Shown piece by piece: positions 1 to 8,960 of a stretch of 64,000 bases of DNA; the stretch's first letter is position 1, and each line of letters begins with the position of its first letter. The position numbers were made by a program, and so were the translations under genes. The stretch covers positions 98,762 to 162,761 of the forward strand of contig CAJOIV010000006.1 in assembly GCA_905234665.1 (NCBI GenBank), in the 5' to 3' direction. This DNA comes from an uncultured Bacteroidales bacterium (lineage in GTDB: Bacteria; Bacteroidota; Bacteroidia; Bacteroidales; P3). The notes below the pieces were generated by a model. It was not told where the DNA came from. It ran no database searches and saw only the letters and a list, made by a program, of their open reading frames with translations.

Positions 1-788
1 AGGCGCACGAAGGGGAGGAAGGAAGCCCCGATGGAGAGGGTGGTGAGGATGAGGATGAGCATGGGGGTCGAGAAGTCGTCGGGGAAGAGGGTGGAGGCGA
101 GGTAGGACACTGCGGCGATGACGAGGGTGACGGCGAGGGGGATGAGGATTAATGAGGAATTAGGAATTAGGAATGAGGAATTCTTTGATGCGTCAGCCGA
201 ATTACTAATTCCTAATTTCTCATTCCTAATTTCCAACTGCTTGGGCTTTGGGAGGAGTTTGCGGAAGAGGGGACGGCCGAAGAGGATGACAAAGACAAGG
301 TAGAGGCCGGTGACGATGAGGTCGTAGGAGGTGATGAAGAGGTAGGTGCTCTGGTCCATGTCGACACCGCGGGCGATGGCGCCCATGTTGGGGATGCCGC
401 CGGTGTAGATGCCCACCGAGACGGCGCAGACCTGTGCGAAATGCTTCGGGTCCTGTCCATTGCGGAAGAGGAAGTAGCCCGCCACAGTGACGATGAGTAT
501 GGCGGTGATGCCGCTGAGGAAGGCCTTGAGGGTGTTGCCTGCCGACCAGTTGCGCAGATTACAGGAGATGAGCATCAGCGGGATGGCCAGGGGAATGCAG
601 AGGTTGCCGACAAAGGTGTTGGTTTCAAGCAGGGCCTGGTCCTGCAGCCATGGGGTGAGGTTGGCCACCAGAAGGCCGATGACATACAACACTGCCATCG
701 GACTAACCTTGTCAATCCACGTCCATTTTCGGGCGAGGAGCATGACGGCAAGGGGGACACCGAGGAGGTAAAGAAGGTAGAAAAACAT
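1..788 (-). CDS. DUF819 family membrane protein, partial (C-terminus outside window)
   Basis: Reading the complementary strand from an ATG at 788 gives an open frame to the window edge (262 codons). The product is an integral membrane protein: it opens MFFYLLYLLGVPLAVMLLAR and has several further hydrophobic helices and small-residue segments such as GIYTGGIPNMGAIARG, which match the DUF819 (YjcL-like) permease family. Members are uncharacterised, probably transporters. Residues about 186-212 are encoded by a palindromic AGGAATT-type repeat inserted in frame between two helices (see 151-232). It lies 22 nt downstream of the uvrA stop codon on the same strand and may be cotranscribed with it. 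The family call rests on recalled sequence character, so it is moderately sure; that it is a membrane protein is clear. Confidence 0.7.
   Translation of the reverse strand, partial: MFFYLLYLLGVPLAVMLLARKWTWIDKVSPMAVLYVIGLLVANLTPWLQDQALLETNTFVGNLCIPLAIPLMLISCNLRNWSAGNTLKAFLSGITAILIVTVAGYFLFRNGQDPKHFAQVCAVSVGIYTGGIPNMGAIARGVDMDQSTYLFITSYDLIVTGLYLVFVILFGRPLFRKLLPKPKQLEIRNEKLGISNSADASKNSSFLIPNSSLILIPLAVTLVIAAVSYLASTLFPDDFSTPMLILILTTLSIGASFLPFVR
151..232. repeat. Palindromic AGGAATT element, in frame inside the DUF819 gene
   Basis: The left arm holds AGGAATT/AGGAATG words every 7 nt and the right arm holds their complements (AATTCCT). Between them is a core TTTGATGCGTCAGCC. It is translated on the minus strand as a peptide ending NSSFLIPNSS. 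A close relative with the same core layout, orientation and frame lies in coaBC at 5227-5307. Confidence 0.9.
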
Positions 789-810
789 GGCTGACGAGGA
801 TCTTTGGTTT

Positions 811-3625
811 TTACCTTTTGGTTTTTTCCAGTTCCTCTTTGAGGAATTGGGCGGTGTAGTTGTCGGGTTGCTGGGCGAGGTCTTCGGGAGTGCCGTTGAA
901 GATGACCTGTCCGCCTGCGCGACCACCGTCGGGACCCATGTCGATAATCCAGTCGGCCACCTTGATGACATCCATGTTGTGCTCGATGACGAGGACGCTA
1001 TTGCCTTTGTCCACCAGACGTTGCAGCACCTCCAGCAGCACGCGGATGTCCTCGAAATGGAGGCCGGTGGTGGGCTCGTCGAGGATGTAGAGCGTGTTGC
1101 CCGTCTCGGGGCGGGCCAGTTCGGTGGCCAGCTTGATGCGTTGTGCCTCGCCGCCGCTGAGGGTGGTGGACTGCTGCCCGAGGGTCAGGTAGCCAAGGCC
1201 CACCTCCTGCACGGTCTTCAGCTTCCGGTAGATGCGGGGGTACGACTCGAAGAACTCCACGGCCTCGTTGACGGTCATGTCGAGCACGTCGGCTATGCTC
1301 TTGCCCTTGTAGCGGATTTCGAGGGTCTCGCGGTTGTAGCGTTTGCCGTTGCACATCTCGCAGTTGACGTACACGTCCGGCAGGAAGTTCATCTCGATGG
1401 TGCGCACACCCGCGCCCTTGCAGTGCTCGCAGCGTCCGCCGCTGACATTGAATGAGAAACGGCCGGGCTTGTAGCCGCGGATGCGTGCCGAGTTGGGTGA
1501 AGAGTTGGCGTATCTCGTCGAAGACGCCCACATAGGTGGCGGGGTTGCTGCGGGGGGTGCGCCCGATGGGCGACTGGTCGATTTCTATGACCTTGTCGAT
1601 ATGCTCGATGCCTGTCACGCTGCGGTAGGGCAGGGGGGCTTTCTGGGCATGGAAGAAATGCTGGTTGAGGATGGGGTGGAGGGTCTCGTTGATGAGGCTG
1701 CTCTTGCCGCTGCCGCTCACGCCGGTGACGCAGACGAAACGGCGCAGGGGGACGTCCAGCGTCACGTCCTTCAGGTTGTTGCCTGTGGCGCCCTCCACCA
1801 CGAGGTGGTCGCACCCCTCCATCGGACGGCGCACGGGGATGGCGATGTCCTTATGGCGGTAGAGGTAGTCGAGGGTGAGGGACCCGCTGTCGGGGCCTAC
1901 ATTCTTTGGGGGCTTGCCTGCGAAGATAATCTTGCCGCCGTGGACACCCGCGCCAGGGCCGATGTCGACGAGGTAGTCGGCGTTGAGCATCATGTCGCGG
2001 TCATGCTCCACGACGATGACACTGTTGCCCAAGTCGCGCAACTCCTTGAGTGCCTCGATGAGGCGGTGGTTGTCCCTCTGGTGGAGTCCGATGCTGGGCT
2101 CGTCGAGGATATAGAGCACGTTGACCAGCTTGGCCCCGATTTGAGTGGCCAGGCGGATGCGCTGGGACTCGCCGCCCGAGAGGGAACTGCTGTTGCGGTT
2201 CATCGAGAGGTATCCCACCCCCACGTTGATCATGAAGCGGGTGCGGTTCAGGATCTCGCGCAGTATCTCGTGCGCCACGGTGCGCTGCTGTGGCTCGAGG
2301 CGGTCCTCGAGGTGTTCCAGCCGCTCGTAGAGTTCGAGGAGGTCCATCTCGGCCATCTGGCCGATGTGCAGGCCGTCGATTTTGAAGGCCAGGCTCTCGG
2401 GCTTCAGCCGGTAGCCCTGGCATTCAGGACAGGGGACGGTGTTCATGAACGATGTCGCCCATTTCTGCAGGGCTGCGGAGCTCTCGTCCGAGGCCATCTG
2501 CATGATATAGTTCACAATGCCCGGGAAACTGTTGCCGTGGTTCATCTCGTAGGCATCCTCCATGCCTGTGTAGTTCGAGGTGCCGTAGAGGATGGTGTTC
2601 ATCGCGTCTTCCGAGAGCTTCTCCACGGGGTCGTCGAGGGTGAAGTGGTAGTATCGCCCGAGGTTCTCCATCTTGCGGTAGAGATAGTTGGTGGGGCTGT
2701 ATTTCCCCAGCACCTCGAAGGCGCCGTCGCGGATGCTCTTCTTGGGGTCGGGGATAAGCTTGGCCAAGTCCAGCTGGGCTATCTTGCCGAGGCCGTTGCA
2801 CTTGGGGCAGGCTCCGTAGGGCGAGTTGAAGGAGAAGGTGTTGGGCTCCGGCTCTGGGTAGGAGTGTCCCGTGGCGGGGTCCATGAGCAGGCGGCTGTAG
2901 TAGGCGGGCTTGGCCAAGGGGGTGTTCTCCAGCACCATGAGGACTCCTTTGCCCTGTTTGAAGGCGGCGCGCACAGCCTCCTTGAGGCGGTCGTTGGTCC
3001 TCCCCACGCGCACGCGGTCGATGACCAGCTCGATGTCGTGGGTCTTGTAACGGTCCACCTGCATGTTGTAGGTCAGTTCCTTAATCTCTCCGTCCACGCG
3101 CACGCGCAGATATCCTTTCTTGGCCACCTGGGCGAAAAGCTCGCGGTAGTGTCCCTTGCGGCTCTTCACCAGGGGGGCGAGGATGACGACGTCCTTGCCG
3201 TCGTACTGCTCGTTGATGAGGTGGAGAATCTGCTCCTCGGTGTATTTCACCATGCGCTCGCCGCTGACATGCGAGTAGGCCACGCCGACGCGGGCGTAGA
3301 GCAGGCGCACGAAGTCGTATATCTCGGTCACCGTCCCCACCGTCGAGCGGGGGTTCTTGTTGGTGGTTTTCTGTTCGATAGAGATGACGGGGCTGAGTCC
3401 CTTGATGCTGTCCACGTCGGGGCGTTCGATGTTGCCGATGAAGTGTCGTGCGTAGGCCGAAAACGTCTCCATGTAGCGGCGCTGGCCTTCGGCGTGGATG
3501 GTGTCGAAGGCGAGGCTGCTCTTGCCGCTGCCGCTGAGGCCGGTGAAAACCACCAGCTGGTTGCGGGGGATGTCGATGTCGACATTCTGCAGGTTGTGTT
3601 CGCGGGCTCCGAGTATCTCAATCAT
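811..3625 (-). pseudogene. uvrA: Excinuclease ABC subunit A, frameshifted near 1495
   Basis: UvrA is the DNA-damage-recognition ATPase of nucleotide excision repair. Both ABC modules are present: Walker [10 protein letters not shown] and GVSGSGKSS, signatures LSGGESQRIRLA and [12 protein letters not shown], Walker B LYILDEPSIGL and [11 protein letters not shown]. Zinc modules show as CPKCNG, CPECQG and, near the C-terminus, GGRCEHC with a matching CEMC. The N-terminal frame (3625 down to about 1497) stops matching after DEIRQLFTQ; the next frame resumes at [17 protein letters not shown] and runs to 811. Total length, about 937 residues, is normal for UvrA. The junction reads ACCCAACTCGG, which would result from losing one copy of a short tandem CAACT-like repeat. 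This could be a real mutation or an assembly error. The start ATG overlaps the upstream stop codon (ATGA). Confidence 0.93.
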
Positions 3626-4596
3626 AACGATGTCACAGGACTGGTGTCGCGGTGGCCGTGGGTGAGGGTGCGGTAGAGGGTTCCTTTCTCCACGGGCATC
3701 TTGAGGTTGTAGCTCTTGCCGGCCTTGTTGGTGATGTGGTCGGTCAGCAGCCAGGGGTTGAGCGTGCGCACCATGCGGTAGGTAGTGCCGTTCTGTTTGG
3801 CCACATGGTAGAGGTCGATGTTCTTCCCCTCAATGGTGACGGTGCGCGTGGGGATGGGGGGGAAGAGGTCGCAGTGGCGCAGGTGGTAGCCGTAGCGTGC
3901 GGGGTTCTGCATGATGGTCTTCATGGCCAGGATGCGGTAGACGTAGCGCGAGGTCTCGGTGTTGAGCAGCAGGTCGTAGTAGTTCTTGATGCTCTGCAGG
4001 TCCATGCGTTTGGCGAGACCGTTCTCGCCGCAGTTGTAGGCGGCGGCGGCCGCTGTCCAGCTGCCGAAACGGTTGTAGAGGCTCTTGATGTATTTGCAGG
4101 CCGCCTCGGTCGAGGCTTCCAGGTTGTTGCGCATGTCCACCTCGTCGTTCACCTCCAGCCCGTAGGTGGTGCCGGTGCTCTTGATGAACTGCCAGAATCC
4201 CTGTGCCTTGGCGGGCGACGTGGCATTGGTCAGCGCGCTCTCGATGACGCAGAGGTATTTGAAGTCGTCGGGGATGCCGTTCTTCTTGAGAATGGGCTCG
4301 ATGACGGGGAAATAGCGTCCGGCGCGTTTGAAGCACATCACCGTGGCCGACTGGCGGTACATGTTCACCACCAGTTCGTTGTCCAGCGCTTCGCGCACAT
4401 AGTAGGTCTCCATCGGCACCCGCTCGCCCGCGAAGGTCAGCGTGTCGGGCAGCACGGGGGCATAGACATGGTAGTCGGCCATGATGGCCCGCTGCAACAG
4501 GGCCTCGCTGTCCTCTTTCTTGGTGGCGAAGATAAAGGCCTCGCCGGCGATGGCCACAACGGCGAGGATGATGGCGGCGATGGAGAGACGCTTCAT
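3622..4596 (-). CDS. Lytic murein transglycosylase (MltD-like, SLT domain)
   Basis: The protein has an N-terminal hydrophobic anchor or signal ([20 protein letters not shown]) and then an SLT goose-lysozyme-like domain. The catalytic glutamate lies in [19 protein letters not shown], followed by the conserved WQF, and [12 protein letters not shown] matches the later substrate-binding motif. Family members cleave peptidoglycan glycan strands in the periplasm, making 1,6-anhydro ends. The C-terminal 60 residues ([20 protein letters not shown]) look like a degenerate LysM-type tail. The start at 4596 is chosen because it overlaps the coaBC stop codon (ATGA) and has GGAGG nine bases upstream; an ATG at 4605 is less likely. 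It overlaps uvrA by four bases at its end, which suggests one transcript with coaBC and uvrA. Confidence 0.87.
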   Translation of the reverse strand: MKRLSIAAIILAVVAIAGEAFIFATKKEDSEALLQRAIMADYHVYAPVLPDTLTFAGERVPMETYYVREALDNELVVNMYRQSATVMCFKRAGRYFPVIEPILKKNGIPDDFKYLCVIESALTNATSPAKAQGFWQFIKSTGTTYGLEVNDEVDMRNNLEASTEAACKYIKSLYNRFGSWTAAAAAYNCGENGLAKRMDLQSIKNYYDLLLNTETSRYVYRILAMKTIMQNPARYGYHLRHCDLFPPIPTRTVTIEGKNIDLYHVAKQNGTTYRMVRTLNPWLLTDHITNKAGKSYNLKMPVEKGTLYRTLTHGHRDTSPVTSL

Positions 4597-5819
4597 TGCA
4601 GGCACCTCCTCACTATTTCCCGTGCCACGTCGGCCTTGCTCAGCAGGGGAGTCTCGGTGCGGCTGCCGTCGCGCCCGATGATGGTCACGCGGTTGGTGTC
4701 GACGCCGAATCCGGCCCCCTTGTCGCGCAGCGAGTTGAGGACTATGTAGTCCAGGTTTTTCTTCTCGAGTTTGCGGCGGGCGTTTACCTCCTCGTCGTCG
4801 GTCTCGAGGGCAAAGCCCACGAGGCGCTGGCCCTCCTGCTTCATGGTGCCGAGGGTGGCCAGGATGTCGGGGTTCTGCACGAGGGTGAGGGTCATGCCCT
4901 CGTCGCCCTGTTTCTTCAATTTATGGTCGGCGGTGTGGTCGGGCCGGTAGTCGGCCACTGCGGCCGAGAGGATGGCTGCGCAGCAGGTGGGGAAGAGGCG
5001 TGTGGCGGCCTCGTACATCTCGCGGGCGCTCTCCACGTCGGTGCGGTGGATGTTGGGATGCTCTGCACGGCATGCCGTGGGACCCGTCACCAGTTCCACC
5101 CCGTAGCCTTCGGCGGCCAGCGCCTCGGCCAGCGCAAATCCCATCTTGCCCGACGAGTAGTTGCCGATGAAGCGCACCGAGTCGATTTTCTCGTAGGTGG
5201 GTCCGGCGGTGACGAGCACCTTGGATAATGAGGAATTAGGAATGAGGAATGAGGAATTATTTGACTCGTCAGCCAAATTCCTAATTCCTAATTTCTCATT
5301 CCTAATTGCCGAGGCTATATCCTCAGGCTCGGCCATGCGTCCTGCCCCTGTGGCGCCGCAGGCCAGCTCGCCCTCGGCGGGGGCGATGATGTTCACCCCG
5401 CGGGCCTTGAGGGTGGCGAGGTTCTGCTGCACGGCGGGGTGCTCCCACATGTCGGTGTTCATGGCGGGGGCCAGGTAGAGGGGTTTGTGGCTGAAAGCCA
5501 GCAGGAGGGTGCTGAGGGCGTCGTCGGCGATGCCCGAGGCCAGCTTGCCGATGCAGTTGGCCGTGGCGGGGGCCACCACCATTATGTCGCCCCAGTCTTT
5601 CAGGGCGATGTGCTCGGTGCTGTGGTCGTTGACGGGGGCGAAGAGTTCGGAATACAGGCGGTTGCCCGACACCGTCTCCAGCGTCAGGGGCGTGACGAAC
5701 TCCAGGGCGTGCCGGGTGGCGACACACTGCACCTCGTGCCCCTGCTTTTTCAGCAGACGCACCAGCTGCGGCGCCTTATAGGCCGCGATGCCTCCGGTGA
5801 TGCCGACAATGACGCGCAT
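4593..5819 (-). CDS. coaBC: Bifunctional phosphopantothenoylcysteine decarboxylase/phosphopantothenate-cysteine ligase
   Basis: CoaBC carries out two steps of coenzyme A synthesis. The N-terminal flavodoxin-like CoaC half has the active-site His (STEHIAL, residue 70), the PAMN motif (APAMNTDMW, about 118-124) and the catalytic Cys 154 in ELACGATGAGR. The CoaB half starts at KVLVTAGPTYEKIDSVRFIG (about residue 200) and keeps DYRPD and LVGFALETDDE. Residues 171-198, exactly in the linker between the two enzymes, are encoded by a palindromic AGGAATT repeat kept in frame. Neighbours bamD and the omega-subunit gene upstream form a familiar Bacteroidetes order. The lytic transglycosylase gene overlaps its stop codon. 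Confidence 0.96.
   Translation of the reverse strand: MRVIVGITGGIAAYKAPQLVRLLKKQGHEVQCVATRHALEFVTPLTLETVSGNRLYSELFAPVNDHSTEHIALKDWGDIMVVAPATANCIGKLASGIADDALSTLLLAFSHKPLYLAPAMNTDMWEHPAVQQNLATLKARGVNIIAPAEGELACGATGAGRMAEPEDIASAIRNEKLGIRNLADESNNSSFLIPNSSLSKVLVTAGPTYEKIDSVRFIGNYSSGKMGFALAEALAAEGYGVELVTGPTACRAEHPNIHRTDVESAREMYEAATRLFPTCCAAILSAAVADYRPDHTADHKLKKQGDEGMTLTLVQNPDILATLGTMKQEGQRLVGFALETDDEEVNARRKLEKKNLDYIVLNSLRDKGAGFGVDTNRVTIIGRDGSRTETPLLSKADVAREIVRRCLQ
5227..5307. repeat. Palindromic AGGAATT element, in frame in the coaBC linker
   Basis: The element has AGGAATT/AGGAATG words at 7-nt spacing, a core TTTGACTCGTCAGCC, then AATTCCT words in inverted orientation. It encodes IRNEKLGIRN and NSSFLIPNSSL with no stop codon. 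Its length is 81 nt, a multiple of three. The core differs from the copy at 151-232 at only a few positions. Confidence 0.92.
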
Positions 5820-6194
5820 TTATTTCTTCTCGGCGATAATCTGGTTCTCGAGCTCCTCGATCTTGCGCTGTTGCTGGTCCTCCTTGGCGGGGTTGCGGTA
5901 GTAGAGCTTGTGGTCGAGGTATTCCTCGGTGGCCTCGAGCACGGGCTTGGGGCGCTGCTCGAACTGGCGCACAATGTCGATTTGCTCGCGGTTCTCGTAG
6001 TATTCGTCCATCGAGTCGCTGGTGTTGAACTCCTCGATTTTCTTGTGGAGTTCTTTCTTCTCGTCGACGGCGATTTGGTTGGCGCGTTTGGTCAGCACGG
6101 CGACGGTCTCGTAGATGTTGTCGGTCATGTCGCTGAAGAGGGCCGTGTTGCGGGTCACCGTGGTGTTGGAGATTTTTTTCTTGGTTTCGTCCAT
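5820..6194 (-). CDS. rpoZ: RNA polymerase omega subunit-like protein (Bacteroidetes Rpb6 type)
   Basis: This is a 124-residue hydrophilic protein. Its N-terminal half (TALFSDMTDNIYETVAVLTK, RANQIAVDEKKEL) matches the Bacteroidetes omega/Rpb6-like subunit, which helps assemble RNA polymerase; the C-terminal half is a charged helical tail (KIEELENQIIAEKK). It lies between bamD and coaBC, the usual place for this gene in Bacteroidales. The gene abuts the coaBC ATG with no spacer and follows the bamD stop by three bases, so it almost certainly shares their transcript. Function is assigned by family and context. Confidence 0.8.
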   Translation of the reverse strand: MDETKKKISNTTVTRNTALFSDMTDNIYETVAVLTKRANQIAVDEKKELHKKIEEFNTSDSMDEYYENREQIDIVRQFEQRPKPVLEATEEYLDHKLYYRNPAKEDQQQRKIEELENQIIAEKK

Positions 6195-6197
6195 GGA

Positions 6198-7025
6198 TTA
6201 TTGTTTGATTGTTTGATTGCTCTGTTGTTCATATTTCGCCAGGGCGGCGCGTGTCTTGGTGTATATCTTCTGCGCCTCGCCGAGGAACTTCGAATCCTGG
6301 AAGGAGGTGGCGAAGCGTTCGAAGTCGTTGATTACCTGCTGCAGGCGCTCGCGCTGTTTCTCCTCGGTGCTGTTGATGCCGTATTCGTAGCTGCTGGACA
6401 GCATGTAGAACATGGCCTTCTCCTTGTAGGGCGAGTCGGGATACTCGTTCAGGAAACGGCCCAGCGAGACGTAGGCGGCGTTGTACTGCTCGGTCTCGTA
6501 GTAGTTGTAGGCTATCTCGTAGTCCTTGCGCATCAGCTTGCTGCGGAGCTCGTCGAGGTACTGGTTGATTTCGGGCACGTGGGTGCTCTGGGGGTAGCGG
6601 TCCACGTAGGACTCAAAGGCCGCGATGGCCTCTTTTGTCTGCTGCTGGTCCAGATTGTACTCAGGCGATTCGTAGTACTTGCACATGGCCGAGAGGAACA
6701 GCGCCTCTTCGGCCTTGTCGCTGTAGGCGTAGCGTTTGGCGAAGTTGCTGAACTGGTAGCCGGCGGTGTAGTAGTCCTTGGTGTTCATCAGGGCCGTCGC
6801 ATAGCGCCATGCGATGTCCTCGGCGTGCTCTTTGCCGTGGTACTGCACAAAGAGGTTTTCGAACAGTTGGATGGCCTGCGAATACTGCCCGTTGTCGTAG
6901 TATTTCACTGCGGCCTGGTATTTTGCCTCCGAATCGTTGCTCTTTATCAATTTGTTGACATTGTCGCAACCTGTTAGCAATAGGATTGTTAGGGCCAAAA
7001 GCCCGATACTTTTGTTCAGTTTCAT
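6198..7025 (-). CDS. bamD: Outer membrane assembly lipoprotein BamD
   Basis: BamD is the essential lipoprotein partner of BamA in beta-barrel insertion. The N-terminus MKLNKSIGLLALTILLLTGC is a lipoprotein signal with the lipobox Cys at residue 20. It is followed by TPR-like helical repeats (YYDNGQYSQAIQLFENLFVQ, YYTAGYQFSNFAKRY, YNAAYVSLGRFLNEYPDSPY). Length is 275 residues, about usual. An open frame extends upstream to 7127, but the lipobox start at 7025 is preferred because a -7 promoter motif lies only six bases before it. First gene of the operon bamD-omega-coaBC-transglycosylase-uvrA. The final codons (QQSNQTIKQ) are read from a TTGTTTGA repeat. Confidence 0.93.
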   Translation of the reverse strand: MKLNKSIGLLALTILLLTGCDNVNKLIKSNDSEAKYQAAVKYYDNGQYSQAIQLFENLFVQYHGKEHAEDIAWRYATALMNTKDYYTAGYQFSNFAKRYAYSDKAEEALFLSAMCKYYESPEYNLDQQQTKEAIAAFESYVDRYPQSTHVPEINQYLDELRSKLMRKDYEIAYNYYETEQYNAAYVSLGRFLNEYPDSPYKEKAMFYMLSSSYEYGINSTEEKQRERLQQVINDFERFATSFQDSKFLGEAQKIYTKTRAALAKYEQQSNQTIKQ

Positions 7026-7031
7026 AGCGTG

Positions 7032-7039
7032 CAAAGATA
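7032..7039 (-). promoter_or_regulatory. Bacteroidetes -7 promoter motif for bamD
   Basis: TATCTTTG on the minus strand matches TAnnTTTG and is preceded by an A/T run. Only six bases separate it from the bamD ATG, so the transcript should have almost no leader. Confidence 0.75.
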
Positions 7040-7156
7040 CACTTTTTTTTTCATTCTCCAACATTTTTCTTCCCGACATCCTTCTTTTATTATGTACCGC
7101 ACCCCGGTTTCCCTGCACTCTCGCCACGGCTTCGCCCCGGGCTCGGAGCGGGCTCG

Positions 7157-7244
7157 GTTCTTCTTCGATTTATCTTCGTTTGTTCTTCGATTGTTCTTCG
7201 TTTTCAAAACGGAATACAATCGAAGAACAATCGAAGAACAAACG
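7157..7244. repeat. TTCTTCG 11-nt-period array with a 24-bp perfect inverted repeat
   Basis: TTCTTCG-type words recur every 11 nt (about 7161, 7172, 7183, 7194). The stretch 7177-7200 is a perfect 24-base inverted repeat of 7221-7244, with a 20-nt spacer. Just upstream (about 7139-7157) GGGCTCGG also recurs at 11 nt. The block sits between the divergent bamD and guaA promoters. The rest of the gap 7026-7397 shows only A/T-rich promoter sequence. Confidence 0.88.
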
Positions 7245-7366
7245 GCGAACAAAACAGCCCGCACACAAGGAGTGGCAAAAGAGCTGTGGGACAGGGGAGA
7301 GGGAAGGGAGAAAATAAAAAAAAGCCTTTTTGGGGGAAGAAAATTCGTGGATACAAATATTTTTTG

Positions 7367-7374
7367 TATCTTTG
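7367..7374 (+). promoter_or_regulatory. -7 promoter motif for guaA
   Basis: TATCTTTG is preceded by TTTTTTG and lies 23 nt before the guaA ATG, which implies a leader of roughly 17-20 nt. Confidence 0.75.
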
Positions 7375-7397
7375 CTTTTTAATAACGTACCCGCACT

Positions 7398-8924
7398 ATG
7401 GACACAATCATCATCTTAGACTTTGGCTCTCAGTACACTCAGTTGATTGCGCGGAAAATCCGCGAACTGAATATTTACTGTGAAATACACCCGTTCAACA
7501 AGATTCCGGCCCTTACGCCCGACGTGAAGGGCGTGGTTTTCTCGGGCAGCCCCTACAGCTGCAACGCCCCCGACGCGCCGCAGCCCGACATGAAGGACAT
7601 CAAGGGCAAGCTGCCGCTGCTGGCGGTGTGCTACGGGGCGCAGTACCTGGCCAAGTGGGGCGGCGGCAGCGTGCAGCAGTCGAACACCCGCGAGTATGGC
7701 CGCGCCAACCTCCAGATGGTGGACAACAGCAACCCCCTGATGAAGGGCATCCCCGTGGGCAGCCAGGTGTGGATGAGCCACGGCGACACCATCGAGCGCC
7801 TGCCCGAAGGCTACCGCTGCATCTGCTCGACCGACAGCGTCCGCTATGCGGGTTATCAGATTGAGGGTGAACAGACCTACGCCATCCAGTTCCATCCCGA
7901 GGTGCACCATTCCGTCGACGGCTTGACGATACTGAAGAACTTCGTGGTGGACATCTGCGGCTGCGACCAGTCGTGGACTCCCGAGTCGTTCATCGAGACC
8001 ACCGTGGCCGAGATACGGCAGAAGGTGGGCAGCGACAAGGTGGTGCTGGGCCTGAGCGGCGGCGTCGACTCGACCGTGGCGGCCGTGCTGCTGCACCGCG
8101 CCATAGGCAACCAGCTGCACTGCATCTTTGTCGACAACGGCCTTCTGCGCAAGAACGAGTTCCGCGACGTGCTGGAGTCGTACCGCGACATGGGCCTCAA
8201 CGTGAAGGGCGTGGACGCCAGCGCAAAGTTCTATAGCGTGCTGGCGGGTGTCACCGACCCCGAGAAGAAACGCAAGGGCATCGGCAAGACGTTCATCGAT
8301 GTGTTCGACGCCGAGGCCAAACAGATAACCGACGCCAAGTGGCTGGGCCAAGGCACCATCTACCCCGACGTCATCGAGTCGAGCTCGGTCAAGGGACCCT
8401 CGCAGACCATCAAGAGCCACCACAATGTGGGCGGACTGCCCGACTACATGAAGCTGCAGCTCGTGGAGCCGCTGCGCAGCCTCTTCAAGGACGAGGTGCG
8501 CCGCGTGGGCCGCCAGCTGGGCATCAAGCCGGAACTCATCGGCCGTCACCCCTTCCCGGGTCCCGGCCTGGCCATCCGCATCCTCAGCGACGTGACCCCC
8601 GAGAAGGTGCGCATCCTGCAGGAAGTGGACCACATCTTCATCCAGGGCTTGCGTCAGAACGGCCTGTACGACAAGGTGTGGCAGGCGGGCTGCATGCTCC
8701 TGCCGGTGCAAAGCGTGGGCGTGATGGGCGACGAGAGGACCTACGAGAGTGTCGTGGCCCTGCGCGCCGTCGAGAGTGTCGACGGCATGACGGCCGACTG
8801 GAGCCACCTGCCCTACGACTTCCTGGCCAAGGTGAGCAACGACATCATCAACCAGGTGAAGGGCGTGAACCGCGTGGTGTACGACATCAGCTCGAAACCG
8901 CCAGCAACCATCGAATGGGAGTAG
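7398..8924 (+). CDS. guaA: GMP synthase (glutamine-hydrolysing)
   Basis: GuaA converts XMP to GMP using glutamine nitrogen and ATP. The N-terminal class I amidotransferase has the nucleophile Cys 78 (AVCYGAQ) and the His/Glu pair (FHPEVHH). The ATP pyrophosphatase domain carries the P-loop [12 protein letters not shown], and the C-terminal dimerisation region has [11 protein letters not shown] and ends PPATIEWE as is typical. Length 508 residues matches the family. It has its own promoter at 7367 and is followed after 36 bases, which include a short 7-nt-period repeat, by the LysM-receptor protein. Confidence 0.98.
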   Translation: MDTIIILDFGSQYTQLIARKIRELNIYCEIHPFNKIPALTPDVKGVVFSGSPYSCNAPDAPQPDMKDIKGKLPLLAVCYGAQYLAKWGGGSVQQSNTREYGRANLQMVDNSNPLMKGIPVGSQVWMSHGDTIERLPEGYRCICSTDSVRYAGYQIEGEQTYAIQFHPEVHHSVDGLTILKNFVVDICGCDQSWTPESFIETTVAEIRQKVGSDKVVLGLSGGVDSTVAAVLLHRAIGNQLHCIFVDNGLLRKNEFRDVLESYRDMGLNVKGVDASAKFYSVLAGVTDPEKKRKGIGKTFIDVFDAEAKQITDAKWLGQGTIYPDVIESSSVKGPSQTIKSHHNVGGLPDYMKLQLVEPLRSLFKDEVRRVGRQLGIKPELIGRHPFPGPGLAIRILSDVTPEKVRILQEVDHIFIQGLRQNGLYDKVWQAGCMLLPVQSVGVMGDERTYESVVALRAVESVDGMTADWSHLPYDFLAKVSNDIINQVKGVNRVVYDISSKPPATIEWE

Positions 8925-8936
8925 GGAGAGTCAAAA

Positions 8937-8959
8937 ATCAAGAACCAAGAAGTCAGAAG
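8937..8959. repeat. Short 7-nt-period repeat (CAAGAAC/CAAGAAG/CAGAAG words)
   Basis: Three variants of a CAAGAA-type heptamer fill the gap between guaA and the next start codon. They resemble the complement of the TTCTTAC-type words at 40389 and 41745. Confidence 0.6.
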
Positions 8960-8960
8960 T

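Noticed and set aside
1481..3676. Long open frame opposite uvrA (731 codons)
   Set aside because: It is an antisense shadow of a GC-rich gene with strong third-position bias. The product is a low-complexity Val/Gly/Leu/Asp/His-rich string with no family signature, while the other strand encodes clear UvrA motifs.
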